A stretch of DNA of 64,000 bases from Hespellia sp. (lineage in GTDB: Bacteria > Bacillota > Clostridia > Lachnospirales > Lachnospiraceae). A model generated the notes under the pieces. That model saw only the letters and a list, made by a program, of their open reading frames with translations, was not told the origin of the DNA and ran no database searches. Where the stretch lies: the NCBI GenBank assembly GCA_028694105.1, contig JAQUUC010000003.1, forward strand, positions 1-64,000, in the 5' to 3' direction. The position numbers and the translations under genes are program-made. Shown here in pieces: positions 34,248-44,074 of the stretch (position 1 is its first letter; every line of letters begins with the position of its first letter).

Positions 34248-37200
34248 GTGGATAAGAACGAATATAAGCAAAAAACGGAAGAAATGCTTGAACTGCTGGA
34301 TGACGGAGCATATTCAAGTGCTGCGCAGATTGCAGATGAGATTGATTGGCGTCGCGTAAAGAATGCCTCTATGTTATCTTCTGTAAGTGATATCTACGAA
34401 TTAAACGGGGAAGTTAAGAAGAGTTATGATGTTCTAAAGATTGCGTACGAACGGTCTGCCGGTGGCAGGAAGGTCGTATATAGATTGGGAGAATTAGCAC
34501 TTCAGCTGGGCAGACTGAATGATGCAATTGAGTATTACGATGAGTTCATTGAGATTGCACCAAAGGATCCGAATCAATATATTCTTCGTTATCAGATTCT
34601 GAAGAAGCAGAATTCGCCGATTGAGGAACAGATTGAGTCACTTGAAGAATTTAAAAAGGCAGAGTATATTGAGCGCTGGGCATATGAGCTGGCGAAATTA
34701 TATCAGGAAGCCGGCATGGTTTCAGAGTGTCTGGAAGAATGCGATGATTTGATTCTGTGGTTTAGTGAAGGTACCTATGTATATCAGGCAATGGAACTGA
34801 AGATGCAGTATAAACCACTTACCCCATCTCAGCTGGAAAAATATAATCACAGATATGAACAGCGGACAACCGAGGAGTTTGCTGCAATTGCACAGCAGGT
34901 GACAGACACGGATGTTGAGCCGACGGCGGCACAGCGGCTTGCAGCGGTTGCACAGATTTCCGAGGAAGAGAGACAGGCAGCAGTGGAGAAGGCAATGAAT
35001 GATGAGGGTCCGATTGAGGAAGTTCCGGATCCGGAGGAGACAACGGTTTCGCGCCGGTCTTCCATATTCAGTGCAACGATGAAGCTTGGAGAGGCATTGG
35101 ACAATTTGATTCACGGTACCGATAATGAGAATGAGGCGGAACCGGAAGAAGAGAGTCCTGTGGAAGAAGCTGAAATACCGGGAATACAACAGGCAGAGCA
35201 GGAAGAGGCAGAAATAGATGCGGTCGGAGAAGAACCGCAAACGGAAAATGTGGAGGCTAATATGGACGCACCAACAATGAGATTACCAGATACAGATGAT
35301 GTTCTTGAGAAATTGAAAGAACAGAATCAGGATAAAGCAGCGGAGGAGCCGGTGAAGAAGCCTTTAGAGGAAGCGCAGATTACCGGACAGCTCAATATGG
35401 CTGACATTTTAAATGATTGGGAAGATAGTGCAAAGGCTGCCATTGAAGCAGCACCAAAATCAGCACCATCGATTCTTCCACCAGATATTCAGAAGATGAT
35501 TGATGATATTGAAAATGGCGTGGTAGAGGAACCGATTCTGGAGGAAGAGCCTGCAGAAGAACCTCAAGAACCGGAAACGTATGAAAATATGGGACAGACA
35601 GCAGATAGTCTCCGTGATTTTGATGAAGACGACTTTGAGGAAGAAGCAGAGTACGAAGAGGATGACTACGACGAAGATGATGATTCTGAGGAAGACGATG
35701 CCTATGATGACGAAGCTGATTACGAAGAGGAAGATTATGATGAAGCTGAGTATGAAGAGGACGATTACGACGAAGCAGAGTATGAGGATGATGACGAAGA
35801 ATTAGAGTACGACGAAGATGACGAAGAATTAGAGTACGACGAAGATGATGAAGAATTAGAGTACGACGAAGATGACGAAGAAGCTGAGTACGAGGACGAT
35901 TACGAAGAATTTGACGATGACGATTATGATGCTGAAGACGATGATTCTGATGAGGACGATTATGATGCTGAAGACGATGATTCCGATGAGGACGATGACT
36001 ACGAATTTGAGGACGAGTTTGAAGACGATGAAGACGAGTTTGACGATGACTACGAGTTTGAGGATGAGTTTGAAGATGATGAAGATGAGGTTGAAGACAA
36101 CGATTCCGAGTTTGATTACGAGTTCGAAGACGATGATGAAGAAGCTGAGTACGAAGAAGATTACGATGACGAAGATGGCTTTGACGAAGAAGACTATGAT
36201 GATGAAGATGAATTTGATGATGAAGAGGATTTCGAAGACCCTGATCTGGAAGAAAAAATTGTCGCGGCTGCTACAGCTGCAGCAACTGCAACTGGCATAG
36301 CGAAGGCTGAGGCACAGGCAAAAGCCGCAAAACCGGAGATTGATGACCGCGAAATCCCGGATGATGATATTCCGGACTTGCTGACACAGACAGCACCGCT
36401 CAGCAGAAAAGAAACTGCGAAGATGATTGCGACAGGGAAGACAGCACCACTTCCAGTAGATGAGATTTCCAATGCAATTTCGATGTCAGATACAGGTTTT
36501 ATCGTTCACGGACGTTATGATCTTGAGTCACAGAGTGGAATTGGAACCAGAGCAGGACTGACAGAAGACCAGAAGAAATTATTCTCATATTTCGTACCGG
36601 TACGAGGGATGAGCGAACAGCTTGTTGATGTGTTAGAGCAGGATAAAAACTGTTCAAAACGTAACGGAACATCCTGCACCGGAAATTTGGTGATTATTGG
36701 CCGTAAGGGTTCCGGAAAGACTGTTCTTGCTGTTGATGTTGTAAAAGCAATTCAAAAGCAGAGAAAAATAAAGCAGGGTAAGGTTGCAATCGTAACCGGT
36801 GATGCTCTGAATAAGAAGAGAGTCAGTGAGATTCTCGGTAAACTTTACGGTGGGGCATTGATTATCGAAAAGGCCGGAAAGATGAATGAGAAGACTGTGG
36901 CAAGACTGAACAAGGCGATGGAAGGTGATACCGGAGAATTACTGATTGTTCTGGAGGAGCAGAGAAAGCCACTTGACCGTTTGCTTACATCAAATAAAGA
37001 GTTCAGAAGAAAATTCACTTGCAGACTGGAAGTGCCGATTTTCATCAACGATGAACTTGTAACATTCGGACAGACTTATGCAAGAGAGAATGGATATCGC
37101 ATTGATGAGATGGGAATCCTGGCACTGTACAGCAGAATTGATGCGCTTCAGCGTGAAGACCATGCGGTTACGGTTGCAGAAGTAAAGGAAATCATGGATG

Positions 37201-37316
37201 AAGCACAGGATCATTCTAAAAAATCATCGGCTAAAAAGCTTGTGAAACGGGTATTTGGTAAGAGCACAGATGAATCAGACAGAATCATTCTGACCGAGAA
37301 AGACTTTAATATTTAA
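34248..37316 (+). CDS. TPR N-terminal domain, hyper-acidic D/E/Y low-complexity linker, C-terminal P-loop ATPase-like domain
   Basis: TPR-like helical repeats (aa 1-200); ~200-aa DDYDEDDDSEEDDAYDDE... tract encoded at ~35617-36255; C-terminal LVIIGRKGSGKTVLAVDVVKAIQKQRKIKQGKVAIVTGDALNKKR and ELLIVLEEQRKPLDRLL. Confidence 0.75.
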   Translation: MDKNEYKQKTEEMLELLDDGAYSSAAQIADEIDWRRVKNASMLSSVSDIYELNGEVKKSYDVLKIAYERSAGGRKVVYRLGELALQLGRLNDAIEYYDEFIEIAPKDPNQYILRYQILKKQNSPIEEQIESLEEFKKAEYIERWAYELAKLYQEAGMVSECLEECDDLILWFSEGTYVYQAMELKMQYKPLTPSQLEKYNHRYEQRTTEEFAAIAQQVTDTDVEPTAAQRLAAVAQISEEERQAAVEKAMNDEGPIEEVPDPEETTVSRRSSIFSATMKLGEALDNLIHGTDNENEAEPEEESPVEEAEIPGIQQAEQEEAEIDAVGEEPQTENVEANMDAPTMRLPDTDDVLEKLKEQNQDKAAEEPVKKPLEEAQITGQLNMADILNDWEDSAKAAIEAAPKSAPSILPPDIQKMIDDIENGVVEEPILEEEPAEEPQEPETYENMGQTADSLRDFDEDDFEEEAEYEEDDYDEDDDSEEDDAYDDEADYEEEDYDEAEYEEDDYDEAEYEDDDEELEYDEDDEELEYDEDDEELEYDEDDEEAEYEDDYEEFDDDDYDAEDDDSDEDDYDAEDDDSDEDDDYEFEDEFEDDEDEFDDDYEFEDEFEDDEDEVEDNDSEFDYEFEDDDEEAEYEEDYDDEDGFDEEDYDDEDEFDDEEDFEDPDLEEKIVAAATAAATATGIAKAEAQAKAAKPEIDDREIPDDDIPDLLTQTAPLSRKETAKMIATGKTAPLPVDEISNAISMSDTGFIVHGRYDLESQSGIGTRAGLTEDQKKLFSYFVPVRGMSEQLVDVLEQDKNCSKRNGTSCTGNLVIIGRKGSGKTVLAVDVVKAIQKQRKIKQGKVAIVTGDALNKKRVSEILGKLYGGALIIEKAGKMNEKTVARLNKAMEGDTGELLIVLEEQRKPLDRLLTSNKEFRRKFTCRLEVPIFINDELVTFGQTYARENGYRIDEMGILALYSRIDALQREDHAVTVAEVKEIMDEAQDHSKKSSAKKLVKRVFGKSTDESDRIILTEKDFNI

Positions 37317-37335
37317 AAGTGATTAGATTGAATTG

Positions 37336-37371
37336 AAAGCAGCGTATGCAGTACATGCGCTGCTTTTTATC
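37336..37371 (+). terminator. Terminator after the TPR/acidic/P-loop gene
   Basis: AAAGCAGCGTATG-cagta-CATGCGCTGCTTTTTAT. Confidence 0.75.
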
Positions 37372-37519
37372 TTATGGCCAGACATGGCATTGTTCGAATA
37401 AATGCGGCAGATAACGTCTGGAGATTCATTTAAACGTGATTGTGCAAATAATAAGTTTTTCGACTACATTCCCCTTTATTTTTGTGCATAACTAACGTAT
37501 AATGTAACTTATAAGAAGT

Positions 37520-37709
37520 AGCGGAGCTACAGCAAGTGCGAAGCAATTGCACTCCGTAGGAGTCTTATAAGTTAACGAGGGAAATGGAACATTTTCCGAG
37601 TCTAACGACAGCGGAGCTACAGCAAGTGCGAAGCAATTGCACTCCGTAGGAGTCTTATAAGTTAACGAGGGAAATGGAACATTTTCCGAGTCTAACGGTA
37701 GCGGAGCTG
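37520..37709. repeat. 90-bp tandem duplication (2 full copies plus start of a third)
   Basis: AGCGGAGCTACAGCAAGTGCGAAGCAATTGCACTCCGTAGGAGTCTTATAAGTTAACGAGGGAAATGGAACATTTTCCGAGTCTAACG starting at 37520 and 37610; partial at 37700. Confidence 0.95.
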
Positions 37710-37741
37710 CTTCTAGAGTGAAGAAAGAGTTGTGAGGTATG

Positions 37742-39709
37742 AGTATGGCAGATAAGCAGACAAAAAAACCAGTAGAAAAGAAACCGATGGAAAAGAAACC
37801 GGTTGCAAAGAAAAAAGATGACTGCATTCTTGGAGATCTTGATTCATATCTATTTGGTCAGGGAAATCATTACGAGATTTATAAGAAACTCGGTGCACAT
37901 AAGACGAAGATCGGACGTGCAGAAGGTGTGTATTTCGCGGTATGGGCACCGCACGCAGTGAATGTTTCGGTAGTCGGAGAATTCAATGAATGGAATATTG
38001 AAGCAAATCTGATGGAGAGACAGGAACCACTTGGCATTTATACATGTTTTGTACCGGGTGTAGAAGAAGGCTGTATGTATAAGTATTGCATTGAAACATA
38101 TACAGGCAAGCTGCTTTTCAAAGCCGATCCATTTGCAAATTATGCAGAATTAAGACCGGGAACTGCTTCAAGAGTCGCAGACATTTCCAATCTGAAGTGG
38201 ACAGATTCGGCATGGCTGGAAGCGCGAAAAACATGGAAGCACGAAGAAAGTCCGATGTCGATTTATGAGGTTCACATGGGATCGTGGAAGAGACATCCGG
38301 GAAGAGAGGATGAGGGATTTTACTCATATCGTGAATTTGCTGAATCTGTGACAGAGTATGTCAAAGAGATGGGATATACGCATGTGGAGCTGATGGGAAT
38401 TGCAGAATATCCATATGATGGTTCGTGGGGCTATCAGGTGACGGGCTATTACGCACCAACTGCCCGCTATGGAACACCGGAAGATTTTGCGTATATGATA
38501 GATTATTTACATAAGAACAAAATTGGCGTTATTCTTGACTGGGTACCGGCACATTTTCCAAAGGATGCGCATGGGCTGGCTGATTTTGATGGAACACCGA
38601 CATTTGAATATGCAGATCCGAAGAAGGGCGAGCATCCGGATTGGGGAACCAAGATTTTTGATTACGGCAGATCCGAGGTGCGCAATTTCCTGATTGCAAA
38701 TGCATTGTTCTGGGTAGAGCATTATCATGTTGACGGACTTCGTGTGGATGCGGTTGCATCGATGTTATATCTCGATTATGGCAAGGAAGACGGACAATGG
38801 ATTGCAAACAAATACGGCAGTAATAAAAACTTAGAGGCGATTGATTTCTTCAAGCATCTGAACACGGTTGTGCTCGGACGTAATCCGGGCGCGCTGATGA
38901 TCGCGGAGGAATCGACAGCATGGCCGCTTGTGACCGGCGATGCGGAGAAAGACGGACTTGGATTCTCACTGAAATGGAATATGGGCTGGATGCATGATTT
39001 CCTTGAATATATGAAACTGGATCCATTGTTTAGAAAAGGTGCACATTATCAGATGGCATTCTCTATGGAATATGCGTATGCAGAGAACTATATTCTTGTG
39101 CTGTCACATGATGAAGTCGTTCATTTGAAGTGTTCTATGATTAATAAGATGCCGGGAGAAGGCTCTGATAAATTTGCGAATTTGAAAGCCGGATATGCAT
39201 TCATGATGTGTCATCCGGGTAAGAAGCTTCTCTTTATGGGGCAGGATTTCGCGCAGCTTCGTGAGTGGAGTGAGGAACGTGAGCTTGACTGGTTCCTGCT
39301 TGCGGAACAAGAGCATCAGGAGTTACAGCTGTTTACGAAAGACATGCTGAATCTCTATAAGAAGAAAAAAGCATTGTATGAGACGGACCATGAGAAAGAT
39401 GGTTTTACATGGATTAATAAGGATGATACCTTCCGGAGTATTTTCAGCTTTGTGCGTACATCCAAGGATGGTAAGAAGAATCTTTTATTTGTAGCAAACT
39501 TCACGCCGATTGACAGACCGGATTACCGTGTTGGTGTACCGAAGAGAAAGCAGTACAAGCTGATCATGAACAGTGATGAGAAGAAGTACGGCGGAGAAGG
39601 TACCCCGAGAGCGGAGATTTATAAGCCGGAAAAGGGTGAGTGGGATGGACAGCCGTATTCAATCGGATATGAACTGCCACCTTATGGAGTTGCGATTTTT
39701 GAATTTTAG
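37742..39709 (+). CDS. glgB: 1,4-alpha-glucan branching enzyme with Lys/Pro-rich N-terminal tail
   Basis: VYFAVWAPHAVNVSVVGEFNEWN, HFPKDAHGLADFDGTPTFEY, VDGLRVDAVASMLYLDYG, LVLSHDEVVH; tail KKPVEKKPMEKKPVAKKK. Confidence 0.94.
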   Translation, partial: SMADKQTKKPVEKKPMEKKPVAKKKDDCILGDLDSYLFGQGNHYEIYKKLGAHKTKIGRAEGVYFAVWAPHAVNVSVVGEFNEWNIEANLMERQEPLGIYTCFVPGVEEGCMYKYCIETYTGKLLFKADPFANYAELRPGTASRVADISNLKWTDSAWLEARKTWKHEESPMSIYEVHMGSWKRHPGREDEGFYSYREFAESVTEYVKEMGYTHVELMGIAEYPYDGSWGYQVTGYYAPTARYGTPEDFAYMIDYLHKNKIGVILDWVPAHFPKDAHGLADFDGTPTFEYADPKKGEHPDWGTKIFDYGRSEVRNFLIANALFWVEHYHVDGLRVDAVASMLYLDYGKEDGQWIANKYGSNKNLEAIDFFKHLNTVVLGRNPGALMIAEESTAWPLVTGDAEKDGLGFSLKWNMGWMHDFLEYMKLDPLFRKGAHYQMAFSMEYAYAENYILVLSHDEVVHLKCSMINKMPGEGSDKFANLKAGYAFMMCHPGKKLLFMGQDFAQLREWSEERELDWFLLAEQEHQELQLFTKDMLNLYKKKKALYETDHEKDGFTWINKDDTFRSIFSFVRTSKDGKKNLLFVANFTPIDRPDYRVGVPKRKQYKLIMNSDEKKYGGEGTPRAEIYKPEKGEWDGQPYSIGYELPPYGVAIFEF

Positions 39710-39727
39710 TGATAGAAAAGAAACGAG

Positions 39728-39763
39728 CGGGACAGGAGTGAATTCTTCTGTCCTGTTTTTTTG
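39728..39763 (+). terminator. Terminator after glgB
   Basis: GGGACAGgagtgaattcttCTGTCCTGTTTTTTT. Confidence 0.8.
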
Positions 39764-39838
39764 CAAACATGCAGGGAAAGGTTTTGTGCAAATTCTATAA
39801 AATGAGAGAAGTGTATTGAAAAGATATGTATAATATGC

Positions 39839-39870
39839 TATAACATATTATAACGTATTATAACAATATA
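39839..39870. promoter_or_regulatory. Candidate GntR operator: TATAACRTAT direct repeats at 10-bp period
   Basis: TATAACATAT TATAACGTAT TATAACAATA. Confidence 0.5.
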
Positions 39871-39888
39871 AAAGAAAAGGAGAAACAA

Positions 39889-40698
39889 ATGAGCTGGTTA
39901 GAGAAAATGTTTGGAACAAAAAAAGTGATTATTGGACTGCTTCACCTGAAGGCTTTGCCCGGAGATCCGTTTTATGAGGGGGATATGGGAACGGTAATTG
40001 CAAGTGCAAAAGCAGATTTGAAGGCATTGCAAAAAGGCGGGGTGGACGGAATACTGATTACAAATGAATTTAGTCTGCCTTATGAAAAACAGGTTTCGAA
40101 AGTAACACTTGCAGCTATGGGCCGGATTATTGGTGCGATTGAAAAAGAGATCGAGGTTCCATATGGAGTAGAAGCAATTTATGATGCTGATGCAACAATT
40201 GAGATATGTGCTGCAACGGATGCCTGTTTCAGCAGATGTGTATTTACCGGAGCATATGCGGGGGATCTGGGTCTTGTGGATCGCGATGTCGCGAAAACAC
40301 TTCGGAGACGAAATGCACTTGGTATGCAACAGTTAAAGCTCTTTTATTTTGTGAATTCAGAGGGAGAGGTGTATCTCAATGATCGCTCTATTGAAGATAT
40401 TACAAAGACAATGATTTTTAATTGTCATCCGGAGGCACTTGTGGTGGCGGGAGGAATGGCCGGAAGCAGCCCACAGGACCTTCTGCTGAAAATGGTAAAA
40501 GAACATTCAGAGGAATCGATTCCTGTATTTTGTGGAACCGGATGCAGACTTGAGAATATTGAGCAGATTTTTCAAATTGCAGATGGCGCATTTGTTGGGA
40601 CAACATTTAAGAAGGATGGTGATTTTGAGGCCGGGATTGATTATGAGCGTGTGAAAAAGTTTATGGACAAGGTTCGTAAGATTAGAGGTGAAGCTTAA
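39889..40698 (+). CDS. BtpA/SgcQ family protein
   Basis: VIIGLLHLKALPGDPFYEGDMGTVIASAKADLKALQKGGVDGILITNEFSLPY. Confidence 0.85.
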   Translation: MSWLEKMFGTKKVIIGLLHLKALPGDPFYEGDMGTVIASAKADLKALQKGGVDGILITNEFSLPYEKQVSKVTLAAMGRIIGAIEKEIEVPYGVEAIYDADATIEICAATDACFSRCVFTGAYAGDLGLVDRDVAKTLRRRNALGMQQLKLFYFVNSEGEVYLNDRSIEDITKTMIFNCHPEALVVAGGMAGSSPQDLLLKMVKEHSEESIPVFCGTGCRLENIEQIFQIADGAFVGTTFKKDGDFEAGIDYERVKKFMDKVRKIRGEA

Positions 40699-42222
40699 AT
40701 GAACCGATATGTGATGGGAATCGATGTGGGTACGAATGAGACAAAAGGGGTTCTGGTGGATGAACAATGCCGTATTATGGCAATGACTGCGGCTGCTCAT
40801 GAAATGGAAAATCCGTCACCTCAGATGTTTGAACAGGATGCTGAAGAGGTCTGGTGGAAGGATGTATGCAATGTAAGTCAATTGTTGCTGCAGGAATCAA
40901 AAGTAGATAAAAACCAGATTGAGGCACTTGGTGTGTCTGCACTGGGCTGTGATTGTGTTCCGGTTGATGAAAATGGCAACGCTCTCTGTAAGGCCATTTT
41001 GTATGGGATAGATAGTCGTGCATATGAAGAGATAGAATGGCTGAATCAATATTATGGAGATGAAGCATCAAAGGTGTTTGGTCATCCAATCTGTTCCTCA
41101 GACATTGCACCGAAGATTCTGTGGATTAAAAATCATCGGCCGGATGTGTACAAAAAAACATATAAGTTTTTGACAGCATCCTCTTTTTTGACGGCAAAGT
41201 TGACAGGGCGTTACTGCATTGACAAATATCTTGCAGAGGATTTCCTTCCATTATATGATCTTGAAAACAATAAAGCTGATGAGAAAGGGTGCCGTCTGTT
41301 CTGCAGACCGGATCAAATGGCAGAGATTTTGATGGCAACGGATGTTGCAGGTGAGATTACAGAAACGGCGGCCAGATTGACGGGTCTTGCAATCGGAACA
41401 AAAGTATTGACCGGAACCGGAGATTCCGGTACAGAAGCAATCAGTACGGGCGTATTTATGCCGGGCGATATGATGATTCAGCTGGGGTCTACCTGCTATT
41501 TTGTATGCCTTGCAGACAAACGGATCAATGATGCGAGAATCTGGCCGGGAACCTTTATTATTCCAGATACATATGCAGTGTGTGCGGGGACAAATACAGC
41601 TGGAACGTTGACGAAGTGGCTTAAGGACTCCTTTTATCAGGAGGAAGTGGAATGTGAAAATACCGGTGGAATTCCTGCTTTTCAGGCAATGGCACAGGGA
41701 ATTGACAAAATTCCGGCAGGAAGTGAAGGCCTGATGATGCTGCCCTATTTTGCAGGAGAGAGAACCCCGGTTAATGATCCATTTGCAAGGGGACTGTATA
41801 TTGGATTTCATCTAAACCATAGAAGAGAACATATGTATAAAGCTGCGTTGGAAGGAATTGCATATTCTATTGATCAGCATGTTTGTATTATGGAGGAAAA
41901 TGGAATAGAGGTAACGAAAATTATGGCCGTCGGAGGCGGAACAAAGAATGAGAGCTGGCTGCAGATTATTGCAGATGTGACTGGCAAACCGGTAAATACG
42001 TCAAAAATCTCTGTGGGGGCTGCCTATGGAGATGCACTCATGGCATCATTAAAAGCCGGATTCTATAAAGACTGGGAGGCGTTGGCCCGCGTGATTGAAC
42101 CGAAAAAGACATATGTTCCAAACGCAGAGGCTGCCAGATATTACGAAGGACATAAGGAGCTTTTTCAAAAGCTCTATGAGTCAAATAAAACGTTCATGCA
42201 TACCTTAAGCCAAGAGAGCTAA
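40699..42222 (+). CDS. FGGY-family carbohydrate kinase
   Basis: YVMGIDVGTNETKGVLVDEQ, GTGDSGTEAISTGVFMPGDMMIQLGSTCYF, IMAVGGGTKNESWLQIIADVTGKPV. Confidence 0.9.
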   Translation: MNRYVMGIDVGTNETKGVLVDEQCRIMAMTAAAHEMENPSPQMFEQDAEEVWWKDVCNVSQLLLQESKVDKNQIEALGVSALGCDCVPVDENGNALCKAILYGIDSRAYEEIEWLNQYYGDEASKVFGHPICSSDIAPKILWIKNHRPDVYKKTYKFLTASSFLTAKLTGRYCIDKYLAEDFLPLYDLENNKADEKGCRLFCRPDQMAEILMATDVAGEITETAARLTGLAIGTKVLTGTGDSGTEAISTGVFMPGDMMIQLGSTCYFVCLADKRINDARIWPGTFIIPDTYAVCAGTNTAGTLTKWLKDSFYQEEVECENTGGIPAFQAMAQGIDKIPAGSEGLMMLPYFAGERTPVNDPFARGLYIGFHLNHRREHMYKAALEGIAYSIDQHVCIMEENGIEVTKIMAVGGGTKNESWLQIIADVTGKPVNTSKISVGAAYGDALMASLKAGFYKDWEALARVIEPKKTYVPNAEAARYYEGHKELFQKLYESNKTFMHTLSQES

Positions 42223-42239
42223 GGGGAAAGGGAGGTACT

Positions 42240-43076
42240 ATGGAAAAATTAATTGACAGAAAACAAGTGGCGGGAATGAATATTCATTATTTATTTTATT
42301 CGCTGGATTATTTTCTGGATGCTCAAAAGGAGGTTGGAATTGAGACAATCGAACTTTGGGGAGGTGCTCCACATTTTTATCTGGACAGTATAGGATATCA
42401 GGATTGTAAAAAAGTAAAAAAGAAAATCACAGACAGAGGGTTGGAGGTTAAGGTTCTGACACCGGAAAACTGCACCTATCAGTATCAGGTTGCGGCGCAG
42501 ACTCCGGAGCTATTTGAAAAAAGTTTTCAATACTTTTGGAATGGGCTTAAGGCTGCTGCAGAACTTGGCTGTCCAATCATGCAGACAAACTCGGGATGGG
42601 GGTATTGGAACGAAGATCGTGAAGAAGCGTGGAAACGTTCCAGAGAAATGCTAAGCCGTCTGTCGGATAAGGCAGGCGAGCTCGGAATACATCTTGCAAT
42701 GGAATCGCTTCGTCCGCAGGAATCGCAATTGGTTACAACTTTAGCAGATGCAAAACGGATGTTTGACGAGGTGAATAGTCCAAACCTGAAGATTTTAATC
42801 GACACAACGGCAATGAGTGTACAAGGAGAAACAATAGATGACTGGTTCGAGGTGTTTGGCGAGGATGTATGGCATACACATTTCATTGATAGTAATCCAT
42901 ATGGACATTTAGCATGGGGGTTTGGAAACCGCAGTATGAAAGAATATCTGGAGGCATTAAACAGGCACCATTATAAAGGATATCTGGGACAGGAACTAAC
43001 GGAGTTTGATTACTTCGAAGATCCGCGGTCAATTGACAGAAAGAATATGGAAGTATATGAACCATTTATCCGGTAA
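42240..43076 (+). CDS. TIM-barrel sugar isomerase/epimerase (FrlC-like)
   Basis: VGIETIELWGGAPHFYLDSIG resembles FrlC EIWGGRPH; LAMESLRPQESQLVTTLADAKRM. Confidence 0.75.
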   Translation: MEKLIDRKQVAGMNIHYLFYSLDYFLDAQKEVGIETIELWGGAPHFYLDSIGYQDCKKVKKKITDRGLEVKVLTPENCTYQYQVAAQTPELFEKSFQYFWNGLKAAAELGCPIMQTNSGWGYWNEDREEAWKRSREMLSRLSDKAGELGIHLAMESLRPQESQLVTTLADAKRMFDEVNSPNLKILIDTTAMSVQGETIDDWFEVFGEDVWHTHFIDSNPYGHLAWGFGNRSMKEYLEALNRHHYKGYLGQELTEFDYFEDPRSIDRKNMEVYEPFIR

Positions 43077-43093
43077 GAAAAACGATAAAAAAG

Positions 43094-43119
43094 CGACTCA
43101 AACACTGAGTCGTTTTTTC
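43094..43119. terminator. Bidirectional terminator between convergent genes
   Basis: aaaaaaGCGACTCA-aacac-TGAGTCGTTTTTT. Confidence 0.8.
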
Positions 43120-43850
43120 TATTTCGTATAATCTTCCAGATAGAACCGGTACTGATCCCCTATGATATATTGTTTCCCAATATGTACTAAATTGTGGTCC
43201 TGATCAAGTATTTCTGTGTAGAGAAAGAAAAGAGGTTCTCCATTCGGAACATTTAATACGTTACTTAAATCACCACTGGATCGGACAATGTCTAAGTAAG
43301 AGTTGGAAGAGTATTTAATAGTGGTGTTGTAGTTCTCCTCCAAAAGTTGGTATAGAGAGCCATCCAGTGTCTCGTCCAATAGGAACGTATACTTTGGATA
43401 AGGGTAGTAATTGTTCTCACACATAATAGGAAATCCGTCGGCAAGATTAATCCGCTGGGTATATACAGCAGTACTGCCCGGTGCAACACCCATAACAGAC
43501 GCATCCTCCTCAGAAAGTTTAACTAATTTTCTTTTGGTTACTAATCGGGATGGAACCATTCCATTTGCTTTACATGCTTCTCCAAAACTAAGCAAATGTT
43601 CGATTTTTCTTTTCACCTTAGTATGTTTTACAAAGGTTCCTTTTCCCTGTTTTTTTGTTAGATAATCTTCCTGACATAATTCCTGTACAGCACGTCTGAC
43701 TGTAATGCGGCTGACATCAAATTTTTCACTGAGCTCGGATTCAGTCGGTATCTTGGTGCCGCTTTGAAATGTACCATCTTTGATTGCTGTTTTAATCTCC
43801 TCTTTTAATTGTTGGTAAAGAGGGGTTTCATTGCCTGAATCTAACTTCAT
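43119..43850 (-). CDS. GntR-family regulator with UTRA domain
   Basis: PLYQQLKEEIKTAIKDGTFQSGTKIPTESELSEKFDVSRITVRRAVQELCQEDYLTKKQGKGTFV. Confidence 0.93.
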   Translation of the reverse strand: MKLDSGNETPLYQQLKEEIKTAIKDGTFQSGTKIPTESELSEKFDVSRITVRRAVQELCQEDYLTKKQGKGTFVKHTKVKRKIEHLLSFGEACKANGMVPSRLVTKRKLVKLSEEDASVMGVAPGSTAVYTQRINLADGFPIMCENNYYPYPKYTFLLDETLDGSLYQLLEENYNTTIKYSSNSYLDIVRSSGDLSNVLNVPNGEPLFFLYTEILDQDHNLVHIGKQYIIGDQYRFYLEDYTK

Positions 43851-44000
43851 CTATATTCTCCTTAACGAATGAATTTTCTGTTTTTATTATACATGGATAA
43901 AGAAAAAATAACAAGACGCAAAAAATGTTTTGTTAGTAATAATTGACAAAAATGAATGCAAAAAAATAGTAATTATAACAGAAGTTGTGATATGACGATA

Positions 44001-44037
44001 TATAACCATTGAATATAACGTTATATTATGTTATAGT
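44001..44037. promoter_or_regulatory. Candidate GntR operator with ATATAACGTTATAT palindrome
   Basis: TATAACCATTGAATATAACGTTATATTATGTTATAGTA; perfect 14-bp palindrome 44013-44026. Confidence 0.5.
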
Positions 44038-44074
44038 ACATTCATACAGAAAAAAAGAAAAAGGAGGTAAGAAA

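Noticed and set aside
35581-36300. Met/Thr/Lys-rich +1 frame ORFs (35581..35805, 35872..36300)
   Set aside because: Alternative-frame reading of the GAT/GAA-rich acidic tract.
37492-37827. 111-aa minus-strand ORF with duplicated FPSLTYKTPTECNCFALAVAPL
   Set aside because: Peptide repeat is only the translation of the 90-bp tandem DNA duplication upstream of glgB.
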